Shown piece after piece: positions 12,809 to 21,895 of a stretch of DNA of 27,500 nt (its first letter is position 1; every line of letters starts with the position of its first letter). The stretch is from Stramonita haemastoma (Eukaryota; Mollusca; Gastropoda; Neogastropoda; Muricidae). Location of the stretch: NCBI GenBank assembly GCA_030674155.1, contig CM060323.1, positions 36,907,557 to 36,935,056 of the forward strand. Reading direction: 5' to 3'. The position numbers and the translations under genes are program-made. The notes beneath the pieces were generated by a model that searched no databases, had not been told where the DNA came from, and saw nothing but the letters and a program-made list of their open reading frames with translations.

Positions 12809-15219
12809 ACTCACTCACACACACACACACCACAATCACCACAACACGAACACATGCCCACAGGCTGAGAAAAACAGAAGACAAAAAATAAAGCAATGGA
12901 CAGAAAAGTCTACAGAAAAAAGCAAAAAAAAAAGCTGACAGCAGCCCCCAACGTAACCCACCTTTCTGCAGCCCTCTTCCTCAGGCGGCACGGGTGGAGG
13001 GGAGGGCACCAGCACAGGCAGAGTGTCCATGGCGAAGTGAGCAGGGCTGAACTCCAGGCGGGTCAGCTTCAGCACGTACTCCCGCGTGTTGCGAAAGTCG
13101 TGCTCCGAGGCCACGTGGATGACCCTCTCCGGGTCCTTCTCGTAGGGCATGGGCAGTGGGGAGGCTCTAGTCAGGAAGGTGGGGTCTTTGCCGCGAAAGC
13201 TGTGGAGACCCGGGGACTTCAGAGGAGGCCTGGAGACACTGTGGAGCTGAAAGGCTTCCATGCTGTTGTTGGAGGTGTGGATGGTGTTGTTGGTGGTGGT
13301 GTGGATGGTGTTGTTGTTGGCGTTGTTCAAGATGAAGGTGTTCTCGCTCAGCACGCTGCCTCTCTTCAGACTCTGGAGGCTGGGGCTTTTGGCTCTCTGC
13401 AGGACCTCGCTGACCGGCTCTGTGGATTCGTTTTCCGTGTTGGGACTGTCGCTGCTGCCGTTTTTGACGGTGTTGTTAGTGATGGTGGCGGTGGTGGTGG
13501 CGGTGGTGGTGGTGGTGGTTGGGTCGTTGCTGCTGTGGGGGCTGAGGAAAGACTGTTTGTGTGCTGAGGTGGCTGACCTGGTGCTGCTAGAATTGCTGCC
13601 CGCAGACAGCTTCCTCAGGCCGGCAGGCGGGTGAGCGCGGCGGATGCCTGATCTCCGCGTCCTGGGAGAGGAGTTTTGGGACCTGGACTTGATGTCGGAG
13701 GATCGGTCACTGGTCTGCGGGGTGTGGAAAGGGCTGAGGAAGAGGTTCTTGTTGAGGTCCTCCTGGCTGGGCTGCTCGCTGGCCCGGAACAGGCCTCCCT
13801 CCTCGTCCTCCCGCCTCAGGGACAGCTTCAGCTCCTCACCGCCCCCCTCCCTGCTCCCTTCCTCCCCGACTTTGGACTCGTCCATGGACACCGCCTTCAC
13901 GCTCTCGCTCGTGGCTATGCTCTCCTCTTTCCTCACGAACACTGAAGGACAGCTCTCGCATTCGCTGTGGTTGTCGCCTTCTTTGGTCTGGCCGGTAGCG
14001 GAAGCGCTTTCGTCCAAAATGTTGGCGCAAAGATGGTGGCCGTAGTGGAGGGCTTTGTCTCGTGCGGTGTGACCTTTACGGTTGGGTTTGGTGAGGGGGT
14101 GGCGGTAGCGGCGGTGGTGGGCGATGAGGAGTCTGAGGAGGGTGGGGTTGCCGGACATGGCGGCGTAGTGCAGGGCCGTGTTGCCGTACCTGCACAGTGC
14201 ACACAGGCTGCCGTCAGCACCGGCTTCATGCAGAAGAAGGGATTTGTTATTGTGGTTGTTGTTTTATCCGTCTCTGTCAATAACTCCAAGATATGAAGTT
14301 TAGGTTTGCTTCTAGGCAAAGAAAAACTGATATATTTTTTATATCAAATGAGCTTCTACTGTTATTTTCATTCATTATTTTCGTCGTGTTTTGCTGTAGG
14401 CCCTATTGCATCTGTGCTAAAATGACACCCATACCAAAACAAAAGTGATGCAGCGTCCTATAGCTAAGGCAGGTCCAAACTGAAAATACAGCTGCTGCTG
14501 GTCAACAATGAACAGCTTTATATCTGGCCCTATGACACAAGTTTTAAACTCGCAACACAAAAAGGGTAGCAAGTGGGGGGGTTTTCATACAAGGGCAAAA
14601 GTAACCCAACATAAGCATGACCTGATTAAGAGTGTATTTGTGAGGGTCGTATAAGGCTAACACCCCACCAAAAGAAGTGCCCATCATACATTCAGACCCG
14701 ATAGTAATAACAGATCAGTGTGACAGAATGCCGCCGCTGTAGCCTAGTGGTTAGGGCGTTGGACTCGTAATCTAAAGGTTGCGGGTTCGATCCCAGCTTT
14801 CGGCTATGGTGTTGTGCCCTTGGAAAAGGCACTTTACGGCTATTTTCTCACCCCACCCAGGTGTAAAAGGGGTACCAACCTTGTGTTGGGGGTTAACCCT
14901 GCGATAGACTGGCGTCCTATCCAGGGGGGAGTCTATGACTCTCAGTCGCTTAACGCCACAGAAACCGGGATAAGCACCGGCCTGATGAGCCTTAGGCTCG
15001 GGACAGACTTTAACTTTAACTTAACATGCAAGTAAATGTATGATATACCTTTTTCATGGGGCATATCCCTGCCCCACCCCCACCCCTCAAAAAATACTGA
15101 AATACTTTTTTTTTTAAAGAAAGAGAGGAAATTTTAAAAAATTAATAAACTGAACATATACATAGACATACAGACATGCATACACACACACGAACACACA
15201 CAACACACACACACGCACG

Positions 15220-15268
<49 letters not shown>

Positions 15269-15682
15269 ACACACACACGTACACCCCCCCCACACACACA
15301 CACACACGTACACGTGTACACACTAACCTATCCCCCTGCAGGAGGTCGAAGTCGGGCGCATTGAGCAGCACCCTGGCGAGGGGCAGGCGCTCATAGACAC
15401 AGGCGTGGTGCAGGGCGTTCATCCCCTGCCGGTCCCGCTGACTCATGCACACGCCCCTCTCGATCAGCAGGCGGGCCACCCCTACGCCCCACCCCTCCGG
15501 CTCCACGAAAGCGGTCAGCATCAGGGGCGTGCGCCCCATCTGGTCCCGAGCCTCTAGGTTGACCCCCAGGGACACCAGAAGGTGGACCTGTGTGTATAAT
15601 AATAATAATTATTATTATTATTATTATTATTATTGTTATTGTTATTATTATTATTATTGTTGTTGTTGTTATTATTATTATT

Positions 15683-15720
<38 letters not shown>

Positions 15721-15829
15721 AATACATGGAATTTATATAGCGCTAAATCTTGTAATGCAAACAAATCAAAGCCCTTAAGACTGTATGTGTGAAAGGGAAG
15801 ACTGACTTACTGAACAGTGTGTGTGTGTG

Positions 15830-15885
<56 letters not shown>

Positions 15886-17045
15886 CGCGCGCGTGCATAA
15901 TGTATATTCCCAGTCAGAGATGGATTGGGGGGGGAGGGAGGAAAGGTCAGTTAAAATATCGATGCATCAACGACGCGAGCTGCCCATCATCAGTTAGTAA
16001 TCAATCGATGAAGCCAGGAAGCAATCGATCATTTTCATACCATGACGGAATTTAGAATTAAGGGACCGAGCAAGCAAGCAAGACAGTCCAAAAGGAGAAA
16101 AAGAAACACTTCCGCTTTTCGGAAGGGTAGGCCATTTGTGCTGCTAAAAACAAATGACAAAAATTTACAAAACGGCATGCACACGGGAACAGTTTGTAAA
16201 TAAACACATGGGTGCCTGTTCCATCATTTTCAAAGTAAGAGAATAGATTTATAAACAGATAAAATTGATCAATCAATTAGTCGATTAATCAGTCAATCAG
16301 TAAGTCAGTCAGTCTGTCAGTTTTATCTATTTCATTCTTTTACTTCGAGGATAATGGAATAAGCATTCTTCTGCTTTTATACATCCACTCCCCGTGTGTA
16401 TGTGGTTTTGTAAGTTCTGACATCTGTTTCTTCAGTGCGTAATGACCTACTCTTGCGAAAGGAGGAACAGGTTTTTCACGCGCGCGCGTGCGTGTGTGTG
16501 TGTGTGTGTATGTGCGCGCGCATAATACCGTATATTCCCAGTCAGAGATGGATTAGGACGCTGTAACCTCTGAGCTAGGCCGCCCTCCTGGAGGGCCGTC
16601 AGACTGGTGATTCTGACAGAATGGCAGAAGATTGATAAAGATGATGGAGAGAGGGACGCTACCCAGAGATGCCCTTCCGGCCCCAGCTCATATTATGTGA
16701 TGGATGGGGTCATTGTTAGCCTGCCTTTATTGCCAGGCCCTCGCTGACAGTGAGGGGGCTTAATTACGGCAGTTTTCTTCCAGCCAGAGTTCTTTCCTAT
16801 ACGTCTTGAGTGTAAGCTTGCACTTTTCTTGAAGAAAGATTGAGGGGTGGGGAGGGGAGGGTGTGGAGGCACACGAGTGCTTATTTCATTATCCTCGAAA
16901 GAGAAGAATAAATTACGATAAAACGCGCGCGCGCGCGCGCGCACGCACACGCGCGCACGCACACACACAAACACACACACACACACACCACACCACACCA
17001 CACCACACAACACAACACAACACAACACAACACAACACAACAAAC

Positions 17046-17114
<69 letters not shown>

Positions 17115-17239
17115 TACAAAATCAAAACAGCCAAACCACCGTTTCTTTCCCGTACCTGTGACAGATATCCTCGCTGAATGATATCACACAAGTTGAGAGC
17201 TGGGCCCCTCAGGCCGCTGCCGGCTGAGGTAGGACGCAT
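7276..17239 (-). CDS. Ankyrin-repeat protein gene (ANKRD33/63-like), six exons, 3' end uncertain
   Basis: Complement join of 17156-17239, 15328-15587, 12962-14189, 11637-11784, 10359-10521 and 7276-7398. Every junction has GT-AG ends and the phases (0, 2, 0, 1, 2) carry one open frame of about 669 codons. Residues ~10-175 form about five ankyrin repeats with clear signatures (GRTPLM, GMNALHHAC, GNTALHYAA, KGHTARDKA). The pairing of repeat 4 with an 'RR..' stretch and an N-R-x-G-x-T-A motif resembles, from memory, vertebrate ANKRD63/ANKRD33; this is a family-level guess. Residues ~176-440 are Ser/Thr/Asn/acidic low complexity with poly-Thr and poly-Asn/Thr tracts. Residues ~450-575 look more constrained, with a proline-rich PSPPPVPPEEE stretch and a Trp/Arg-rich block. 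No signal peptide or membrane segment is seen, so an intracellular scaffold or adaptor role is inferred. The ATG at 17239 has A at -3 and is the only in-frame ATG after an upstream TGA near 17297. An upstream 5' exon cannot be excluded. Confidence 0.85.
7420..8205. repeat. 44-bp minisatellite in ankyrin intron 5
   Basis: About 17 units containing GGGTCAGTCAGGGTCACTTC and AAGGGATAGGAGATGGACAC. Spacing between CACTTCAAGGG sites is 44 bp, except for two 61-bp units near 7455-7516 and 8046-8107, which carry the same extra 17 bp (ATGGGGATTGGAATGAG-like). The array starts within about 25 bp of the exon 6 acceptor. GTCAG/GTCAGC variants alternate irregularly. Confidence 0.97.
8210..9040. other. Intronic non-coding DNA
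   Basis: Purine-rich on the plus strand to about 8600 (GAAGA-type runs), then unique-looking DNA. No coding character or known repeat. Confidence 0.45.
9049..9471. mobile_element. 423-bp terminal-inverted-repeat element (MITE-like)
   Basis: The left end 9049-9082 and right end 9438-9471 are inverted copies over 34 bp with 31 matches, beginning GTGACGCTCCACCAC. The element is flanked on both sides by ATTT (9045-9048 and 9472-9475), consistent with a 4-bp target-site duplication. The interior is A/T-rich with no open frame that could be a transposase, so it is a non-autonomous DNA element. The superfamily is not determined. It lies in ankyrin intron 5. Confidence 0.8.
9485..9840. repeat. Short tetranucleotide repeats: (TTTG)n, (GGTT)n, (GGAT/GGTG)n
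   Basis: (GTTT)n at 9489-9509, a GTTG/GTTA/GGTA region at 9668-9725 and GGAT/GGTG units at 9775-9830. The Pro/Thr/His frames on the minus strand are artefacts. Confidence 0.85.
9905..10275 (-). repeat. Three decayed tandem copies of the exon 5 end plus intron
   Basis: Minus-strand blocks at about 10270-10200, 10118-10069 and 9985-9912 align with the last ~70 nt of exon 5 and the start of intron 5. Spacings between the aligned ends are 160, 131 and 157 bp. The first copy still reads SSNVQRKSSTSEQCKISVV against SSNVKRKASTNKQRKISAV in the exon (13 of 19 identical). Its donor GT is lost (CAG|TTTTTT). The second copy keeps CAG|GTTCGT but has an internal deletion. The third has lost both. Confidence 0.75.
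10359..10521 (-). CDS. Ankyrin gene exon 5
   Basis: The acceptor is ATGTGCAG|GCCCTA and the donor CGTCAG|GTTTGT; the exon is 163 nt, phase 1 in and phase 2 out. It encodes residues ~574-628, hydrophilic and basic: EEGEAETSKEKK, a Ser-rich patch, then NVKRKASTNKQRKISAVR. The basic KRKASTNKQRK stretch could be a nuclear-localisation or phosphorylation site, which is inference. The 3' half of this exon is present three more times, decayed, in the following intron (9912-10270). Confidence 0.78.
11257..11574. repeat. Compound (CA)n/(CGCA)n/(ACAAC)n microsatellite
   Basis: More than 300 bp of CA with a CGCA block (11317-11337), a short TA patch and repeated AACAC blocks. On the gene's sense strand this is a (GT)n tract starting about 62 nt after the exon 4 donor. 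Confidence 0.97.
11637..11784 (-). CDS. Ankyrin gene exon 4
   Basis: The acceptor is ATGACAG|GTGCAC and the donor is a near-perfect CACAG|GTCAGT; the exon is 148 nt, phase 0 in and phase 1 out. It encodes residues 525-573, with SWRDNIRFLYRHLEYQ and a second W-R-D. The Trp/Arg/Tyr-rich composition suggests a folded or binding segment rather than linker; no named domain is recognised. The exon stands out as GC-rich unique sequence between the (CA)n array at 11257-11574 and ordinary intron DNA. Confidence 0.82.
12622..12832. repeat. (CA)n, (CGCA)n, (CACT)n compound microsatellite
   Basis: Successive pure blocks: CA, about twelve CGCA units, CACT units, then a long CA run. It lies in intron 3 of the ankyrin gene. 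Confidence 0.97.
12962..14189 (-). CDS. Ankyrin gene exon 3 (last ankyrin repeats plus disordered linker)
   Basis: The acceptor is TGTGCAG|GTACGG, where the first G completes the split Arg codon from exon 2. The donor is AGAAAG|GTGGGT; the exon is 1228 nt and ends in phase 0. It encodes residues ~115-524. GNTALHYAAMSGNPTLL opens repeat 4, and NRKGHTARDKALHYGHH is the last repeat. A long hydrophilic linker follows with Glu-rich runs, Ser-Pro motifs, a poly-Thr tract (near residues 338-345) from an ACC-rich run, and an Asn/Thr tract (near residues 405-425). Its C-terminal end has a better-conserved look, with REYVLKLTRLEFSPAHFAMD and a Pro-rich PSPPPVPPEEE. Length variation between alleles is likely at the triplet tracts. 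Confidence 0.9.
14733..15025 (+). mobile_element. tRNA-derived SINE in ankyrin intron 2
   Basis: 14733-14804 folds as a tRNA: the GCCG/CGGC ends pair, box A is TAGCCTAGTGGTTA, box B is GGTTCGATCCC at 14784-14794, and a 5-bp anticodon stem carries a CTCGTAA loop. The anticodon would be CGT, tRNA-Thr-like. The body that follows (GTTGTGCCCTTGGAAAAGGC, then GACTGGCGTCCTATCC and GATGAGCC) is of a type I recall from molluscan SINEs. The end is a CTTTAA-type tail (15008-15025). The family name is not assigned. Confidence 0.85.
15182..15312. repeat. (CA)n microsatellite next to exon 2 donor
   Basis: CA/CGCA run with one C8 interruption near 15285. Sense-strand (GT)n begins ~20 nt after the exon 2 donor. 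Confidence 0.95.
15328..15587 (-). CDS. Ankyrin gene exon 2 (ankyrin repeats 1-3)
   Basis: The acceptor is ACACACAG|GTCCAC and the donor GATAG|GTTAGT; the exon is 260 nt, phase 0 in and phase 2 out. It encodes residues 29-115, including V-H-L-L-V-S-L-G-V-N-L-E-A-R-D, then GRTPLML and GMNALHHAC, each at the conserved turn/helix of an ankyrin repeat. The exon is GC-rich compared with its A/T- and CA-rich flanks. A (GT)n tract starts ~20 nt past the donor, and an (ATT)n/(GAT)n tract lies just upstream of the acceptor, within 15597-15722. Confidence 0.9.
15597..15722. repeat. (ATT)n(GTT)n(GAT)n compound trinucleotide repeat
   Basis: ATT and GTT triplets switch to about 13 GAT units. They are followed by GGAATTTATATAGCGCTAA at 15728-15746, a TATATAGCGC-type motif I recall at ends of dispersed repeats in many invertebrates. 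The array abuts the exon 2 acceptor region. Confidence 0.93.
15815..15932 (-). repeat. Interspersed repeat, copy B (microsatellite plus head remnant)
   Basis: A (GT)n(CG)n run is followed by GCATAATGTATATTCCCAGT and CAGAGATGGATT, the same junction found at 16519-16555. The body of the element is missing here. Confidence 0.65.
16325..16597 (-). mobile_element. Interspersed repeat, copy C: SINE-like with internal microsatellite
   Basis: On the minus strand it starts with GGCGGCCTAGCTCAGAGGTT (16584-16565), which looks like a tRNA box A region. AATCCATCTCTGACTGGGAA and TATACGGTATTATG follow, then an internal GC/AC dinucleotide tract (16480-16523). The body ends GGAATAATG-type at 16344-16356 (CATTATCCTCGAA on the minus strand) and an A-rich tail. 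No clear box B is seen. Body or head portions recur at 410-570, 15815-15932, 16862-16925 and 24950-25100. Confidence 0.6.
16862..16925 (+). repeat. Interspersed repeat, copy D (3' body fragment)
   Basis: GAGTGCTTATTTCATTATCC and CTCGAA with an A-rich end match the ends of the copies at 16.4 kb and 25.1 kb. It runs straight into (GC)n/(CA)n. Confidence 0.6.
16925..17113. repeat. (GC)n/(CA)n with CCACA and ACAAC blocks
   Basis: Alternating GC, then CA, CCACA and ACAAC blocks, ending in a pure CA run about 42 nt past the exon 1 donor on the sense strand. Confidence 0.96.
17156..17239 (-). CDS. Ankyrin gene exon 1 (start codon, residues 1-28)
   Basis: The exon starts at the ATG in context ACCATGC and ends at a CACAG|GTACGG donor, in phase 0. 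It encodes a short leader and the first helix of ankyrin repeat 1, with the LNLCDIIQRGYLSQ stretch at its end. The sense strand has a (CTGT)n tract about 40-100 bp upstream of the ATG. A (GT)n tract begins about 42 nt after the donor. An upstream non-coding exon is possible. Confidence 0.75.
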
Positions 17240-17280
17240 GGTGATCCACACACTGCACCACACCGCACTTTGTTTGATTT

Positions 17281-17335
17281 TCTGTCTGTCTGTCTGTCAC
17301 TAAGTCTGTCTGTCTGTCACTAAGCCTGTCTGTCT
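17281..17335. repeat. (CTGT)n just upstream of the ankyrin start codon
   Basis: Two copies of TGTCTGTCTGTCTGTCACTA-like blocks, 42-96 bp upstream of the ATG in the putative 5' UTR or promoter. No TATA or initiator element could be assigned. Confidence 0.85.
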
Positions 17336-17499
17336 AACTGTCCCAAACAGAACAACCTTCTATCAGCTACAATTTCACAAAGCCACCTGCAGAGCCAAAG
17401 TATGTCACAAGTTTGCAGTCACACTAAGAGTTACAGCAGATAACACACTTTCTGAGAAACTGGAGCGCGGACAGCCACACACACACACACAGAGAAAAT

Positions 17500-18600
17500 G
17501 AAAAGTGTTGTGGTGTTAGGATGGAGACTATTTCTCAGTTCTGGGATTTTCCCTAATGCAAGCAGGGCCCATCTGTTTGGAAAGAGAATAATATGTAGTT
17601 CAGGGGCAACTGAAGTTTTAATGTGTACGACGGATCATAACTTTATGTATGTAAAATAATTTTTAAAAAATGTGAAGGCCTGTCGGATTTCTAATCCTAT
17701 CAGTGCTTTTATTCACAAAACCATTTCTTTGTGTTGAAGAACCGTCGTGATCATTATCACTTCAGCCCTTTTTTCTGTGTTTCACCGGGTGTTTTTCCAG
17801 TGTTTAGTATTCTTTCTCACCAGTTTTGCAATGAAAGTGGGTTTTTTTCGGTTTAATAACCACTTTAGCCTCTATTAGCCTATCTTTTGTGTGACGGTTG
17901 CGAAGATTCAGGATACCGTTCAAAGACGTCCTCTGTGCCATGAATTTACACGATATTGTTAATGTTCTTTTACTTTCGTGTTATGAAAATTTCCCTTTCA
18001 TCACTACACAGAACTGCTGTAGCTCACAGCGTCTCCTGTGTGATGAATTTTCTCTTTCCAATTCTTTACCAATCTCTTGTCATATGTTGTAGAAAAGACA
18101 GACACGACGAACACTAACCATATGTCTCTGAAGCGAAAAAAAAAAAGATACTATGTGTTGTATCTGCTTGGAAAATCTTGCTGGCGCTTGTGAAGATTGG
18201 GTCTGGAGTACTGTTGCTTGCCAGTATCGTTGTTATCTGGAAGAAAAGAACAATAGATTTTGAGTTTTCGACATTATAGTTTTCATATGTCATTGTGACT
18301 AGTTTTGCGCTATCGAGAGTGTATACTATCGCTGAAGAAAGTCATTACAGAAACGTTCAAACCGTCAGATAGTATCACATCAAGATAATACGATAGACAT
18401 GACAGATGCACTGAAACATGAGAGGTTTTTACTTGACGTTATCGGCTGTACGCTCTTATGATATTCATGATGAGCTAACGTGAGATTTCTGTATGGTAGA
18501 AATACAACAGGTAGGAGTTTTAAAACTTCTTTGCCATGTGCATACCTTTTTCCTCTGCCCTCCCACAACTCCTGTCCTCTAAGTACACATGTGCTTCGCA
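17500..18600. other. Non-coding stretch upstream of the ankyrin gene
   Basis: Unique-looking DNA. The longest frame (17898-18092, plus) has no domain or coding character. Confidence 0.45.
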
Positions 18601-18619
18601 ACCAAGCACACGCGCATGC

Positions 18620-18667
18620 ATGCGCGCACACACACACACACACTCTCACACACACACACGAACAGTC

Positions 18668-18750
<83 letters not shown>
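18620..18750. repeat. (CA)n then (CT)n microsatellite
   Basis: CA at 18625-18660 with a CACTCT interruption, then about 80 bp of CT. TCAAGACTCAAGAATACTTT follows and may be part of a dispersed repeat. Confidence 0.96.
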
Positions 18751-18754
<4 letters not shown>

Positions 18755-18894
18755 ACTCAAGAATACTTTAATGTCTCAACTTGAGAAATTATGAGTGGCA
18801 TTTTAAAATTACAATTACACCGCATGCATTGTTAAACAAAAGAAAAAGTAAAAAGCAACACAGTATCTTAAAATCGACAATACCCTGCGTCACA

Positions 18895-18980
18895 TGCACA
18901 CACGTACGCGCGCGTGCACGCGCACACACACACCCACACCCACACACATCCTCGCGCGCACAAACACATTCACACATATC
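18895..18980. repeat. (CA)n/(CG)n-rich patch
   Basis: Interrupted CA/CGCG/CACCC units; lower purity than the other arrays. Confidence 0.8.
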
Positions 18981-19140
18981 AATAATAGTTAAGAATAACA
19001 AAGCAAAATTATAACACAATAATTATTTAAACATCTAATAAAATATCTCATCAGCATAATCAATGCATATATTACCGGTATAAGTATTTCTACATTAAAA
19101 TGCAGAACATGACAAAAACATTTTGATTAAAAAAAATTAT

Positions 19141-19310
<170 letters not shown>

Positions 19311-19399
19311 TTCATGCTGTCGTGTAAACTTTTTTTTTAACATCAATTAGAAATGATACACCTTCACCCCTAATTTTTGCAACCAGAGCACAAAAAAGC

Positions 19400-19495
19400 A
19401 AAAAAAAAAGCAACCAACCAATCAATTAACAAAACAACAACCAACCAAACAATCAATAAACCAACCAACCAACCAACCAGCAACCAAAGCACTGA
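19400..19495. repeat. (CCAA)n-type degenerate repeat
   Basis: ACCA/AATC/AACA tetranucleotides with a pure block of ACCA at 19460-19480. Confidence 0.85.
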
Positions 19496-19794
19496 AGTAA
19501 CAGACAAAATATATATGTGATTAGAAAGGTATAACAATACCAAAATCAAACGGTGACTTACCGGAGTCGTGTCTTTGTGAAAAGCTATAAAATGTAATAT
19601 GACAGTTCCCAGCTGTCAGTCAGCTATCAGAACTAGTCACTGCTTTTAGCACAATCTGCCCTACACCACACATACTTTCCCCCTAGTTTCTCTTCAGCAC
19701 TCTGCCTACTAACAGGAGGATTTTTTCACTCACACATATACACCACTCCAGTCAATATTCAGACCCAAAGCAACCAGCTTTGTTATGCCATTAT

Positions 19795-19995
19795 GTAGTG
19801 GGGTGGGGTGGGGTGTGGGGCAGTATGGTAGGATGTGGTTTGGTGTGGTGTAACGTAGTATGTTGTGGTGTGGTATGGAATAGTGTAGCATGGTGTGGTG
19901 TGGTGTGGTGTGGTATGGTGTAGTGTAGTTTAGCCTGGTGTGGTGTAGCATAAAATTGTGTGGTGTAGTACGGTGTGTTGTTATGCAGAATGGTG
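19795..19995. repeat. Degenerate (GGTGT)n pentanucleotide repeat
   Basis: GTGTGGT, GTAGT and TATGG variants of a 5-bp unit over 200 bp. The Thr/His/Pro/Tyr frames on the minus strand are artefacts of it. Confidence 0.88.
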
Positions 19996-20133
19996 TGACA
20001 TGCTTGTGAATGTAACTTAAACGACGTATTATCCATCACAGATCCGTGTATGGAAACCCCAAAGCAGTCTAACCACACCTTCTGACACTATTTACAAATG
20101 GGGCAGATTTGTCAGAGCCAAGTGTTCATTAAT

Positions 20134-20206
20134 TGGGCCTGTGGTGTAACAGATCATGCATTTAACTACACACCTGTAACTTCTGGGTTTGAACCCTGGC
20201 AGACTC
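20134..20206 (+). repeat. tRNA-like SINE head, decayed
   Basis: The GGGTTTGAACCCTGG segment is one change from a box B consensus. It lies ~45 bp after a weak box A-like TGTGGTGTAACAGATC. No recognisable SINE body follows. Confidence 0.35.
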
Positions 20207-20379
20207 TTCTCTTTACTCAGGGGCGTGGCATGGCCAGGTGGTTATGAGTGGTTGGTTCAGGGTTTGGCCCTCTCTAGGTTTTTTCCACACAAAGGCGTTC
20301 TTGCAAGCTGACTATTCATACACTCTTCATGGCTAATACACAAAGCAATCCTGACTGATAATGAGCTGTGGAATGAAGG

Positions 20380-20546
20380 AAAGAATGAATGAAAGAAAGA
20401 AGCATAAAGCAAGCAGAGGGGGAGAAGAATGGAAAGAAGGGAAGAACTGAAAGAAAGGAAGACGACGAAAAAGGAATTAAGTAATATATATTTAAAAAAA
20501 TAGAGAGATAAATGAAGAAAGAAAGAAAGCAAGAGAAGAGAAGAGA

Positions 20547-20632
<86 letters not shown>
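20380..20632. repeat. Purine-rich GAAAG/GAAGA tract and (GA)n
   Basis: GAAAGAAT and GAAGAGA units culminate in about 80 bp of pure GA at 20553-20632. Confidence 0.95.
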
Positions 20633-20637
<5 letters not shown>

Positions 20638-20639
20638 CT

Positions 20640-21260
20640 TTTTAAGACACTGAAAGGTTTGGCCTGAGTGTATGCTCTTTCTGTTGATACGATTGGCAAA
20701 CAGAATGTTTAACTACCTCTCGCTCTCTCCCAGGGGTAGTGCTTGCAGATGTAGACTCTCTCTTGCTCACTCGTTCAGACTTATTATGCCTAGCAAAAAC
20801 AATTAGTCATTGGTACCCATTAAGGGATAAATAGCTTATTTTACCTTGGTGTATAGGACAACTGCAGTTACGTTGATATGCTCATTCATTTGCTCCCGTT
20901 ATGCCAGGAGAAATTGCAATTCAGTCATTATTACCTGCACGCTAGACATCATCATTGATTTTGGACAGGTGGACATTGCGTTTCTGCTTGAAAGGTTGTT
21001 GAACATTTATGAATATTTATTTGTTGTATTTTCATCCACTACTTTTTCCTCAGTGATGTAGCATTTGGTCAAGTAGGTAATTGTATCTCTTGTAGATCCA
21101 AGTGTGGGCCATTCAGTTTTGGTTTGTTTGGGGGGGGGGGGGGGGTCTTTATTCAACCTCTCTTGCCTGTGCCAATGCTATAAGTGTCTGACAATGTTTA
21201 GGTTATCATCTAGCTAAGACTGACCACTTGGCTGGATACAAACATCATAACCTCCTTTAC
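20640..21260. other. Non-coding stretch
   Basis: Unique-looking DNA with a G15-type homopolymer near 21131-21146. No gene or element recognised. Confidence 0.45.
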
Positions 21261-21264
21261 TTTT

Positions 21265-21400
21265 TGGATCTGTGGTCTGGAGGTAACGCTCCTGTCTAGA
21301 AAGCAAAAAGTCCGGGTCGGAGTGTGCGGTGGTTCGAATCCCGTTTGGGCCCAAAACTTTTTCCCCATCCATTAGACCATGAGTGGTGGTCTGGGCGCTA

Positions 21401-21431
<31 letters not shown>

Positions 21432-21691
21432 CGTGTGTTACACATCATTATTTAGCGCACTTAAAAGAACCCACGGCAACAAAGGGGTTGTCCCTGGCAA
21501 AATTCTGTAGAAAAAAGCCCCTCTTATAGGGAAACAATTACAGTTGCATGCAAAAAAAAGAAAGAAAAAAAGTGGGGTAGGCGCTGCACTTGTGGCCACG
21601 CGCTCTCCCGGGGAGAGCAGCCCGAATTTCACGCAGAGAAATCTGCTGTGACATAAAGTGATATGAATAAATAAAAATAAATAAATAAATA
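21265..21691 (+). mobile_element. Full-length tRNA-derived SINE
   Basis: The head at ~21266-21352 is tRNA-like: TGGTCTGGAGGTAACGCTCC as box A region and GGTTCGAATCC (21331-21341) as box B. The central body contains GCGCTAGTCTTTCGGATGAG and ACGATAAACCGAGGTCCC, a core I recall as conserved in molluscan SINEs (compare the MetaSINE type; not verified). The 3' part has GGCGCTGCACTTGTGGCC and CGCGCTCTCCCGGGGAGAGC with a hairpin, ending in an (AAAT)n tail at 21666-21691. A 3' fragment of the same type is at 26579-26664. Confidence 0.88.
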
Positions 21692-21895
21692 CTTCCCTTT
21701 AATAGGATCCCCAAACATAATGACACACAGATTCACATGATATTTATTATCTATTTGTGCGACATATATTTTTAAAATATTTTCTGCCTCTTCCCATTGT
21801 CATCTTTCGATGGCAGCTTAAATAGGCCATGAGAGCATCGAATAATCTTGTGAATGCGACTGACACTTCTATTTATCAGAAGTGTCTGGCTGTAA

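Noticed and set aside
12896..14045. Plus-strand frames of 124-223 codons over exon 3 of the ankyrin gene
   Set aside because: They are antisense shadows of a GC-rich coding exon; the minus strand has ankyrin motifs and matching splice phases.
14733..14804. Functional tRNA-Thr (CGT) gene
   Set aside because: The tRNA fold is good but it is joined to a SINE body and tail and lacks a terminator just after it, so it is a SINE head.
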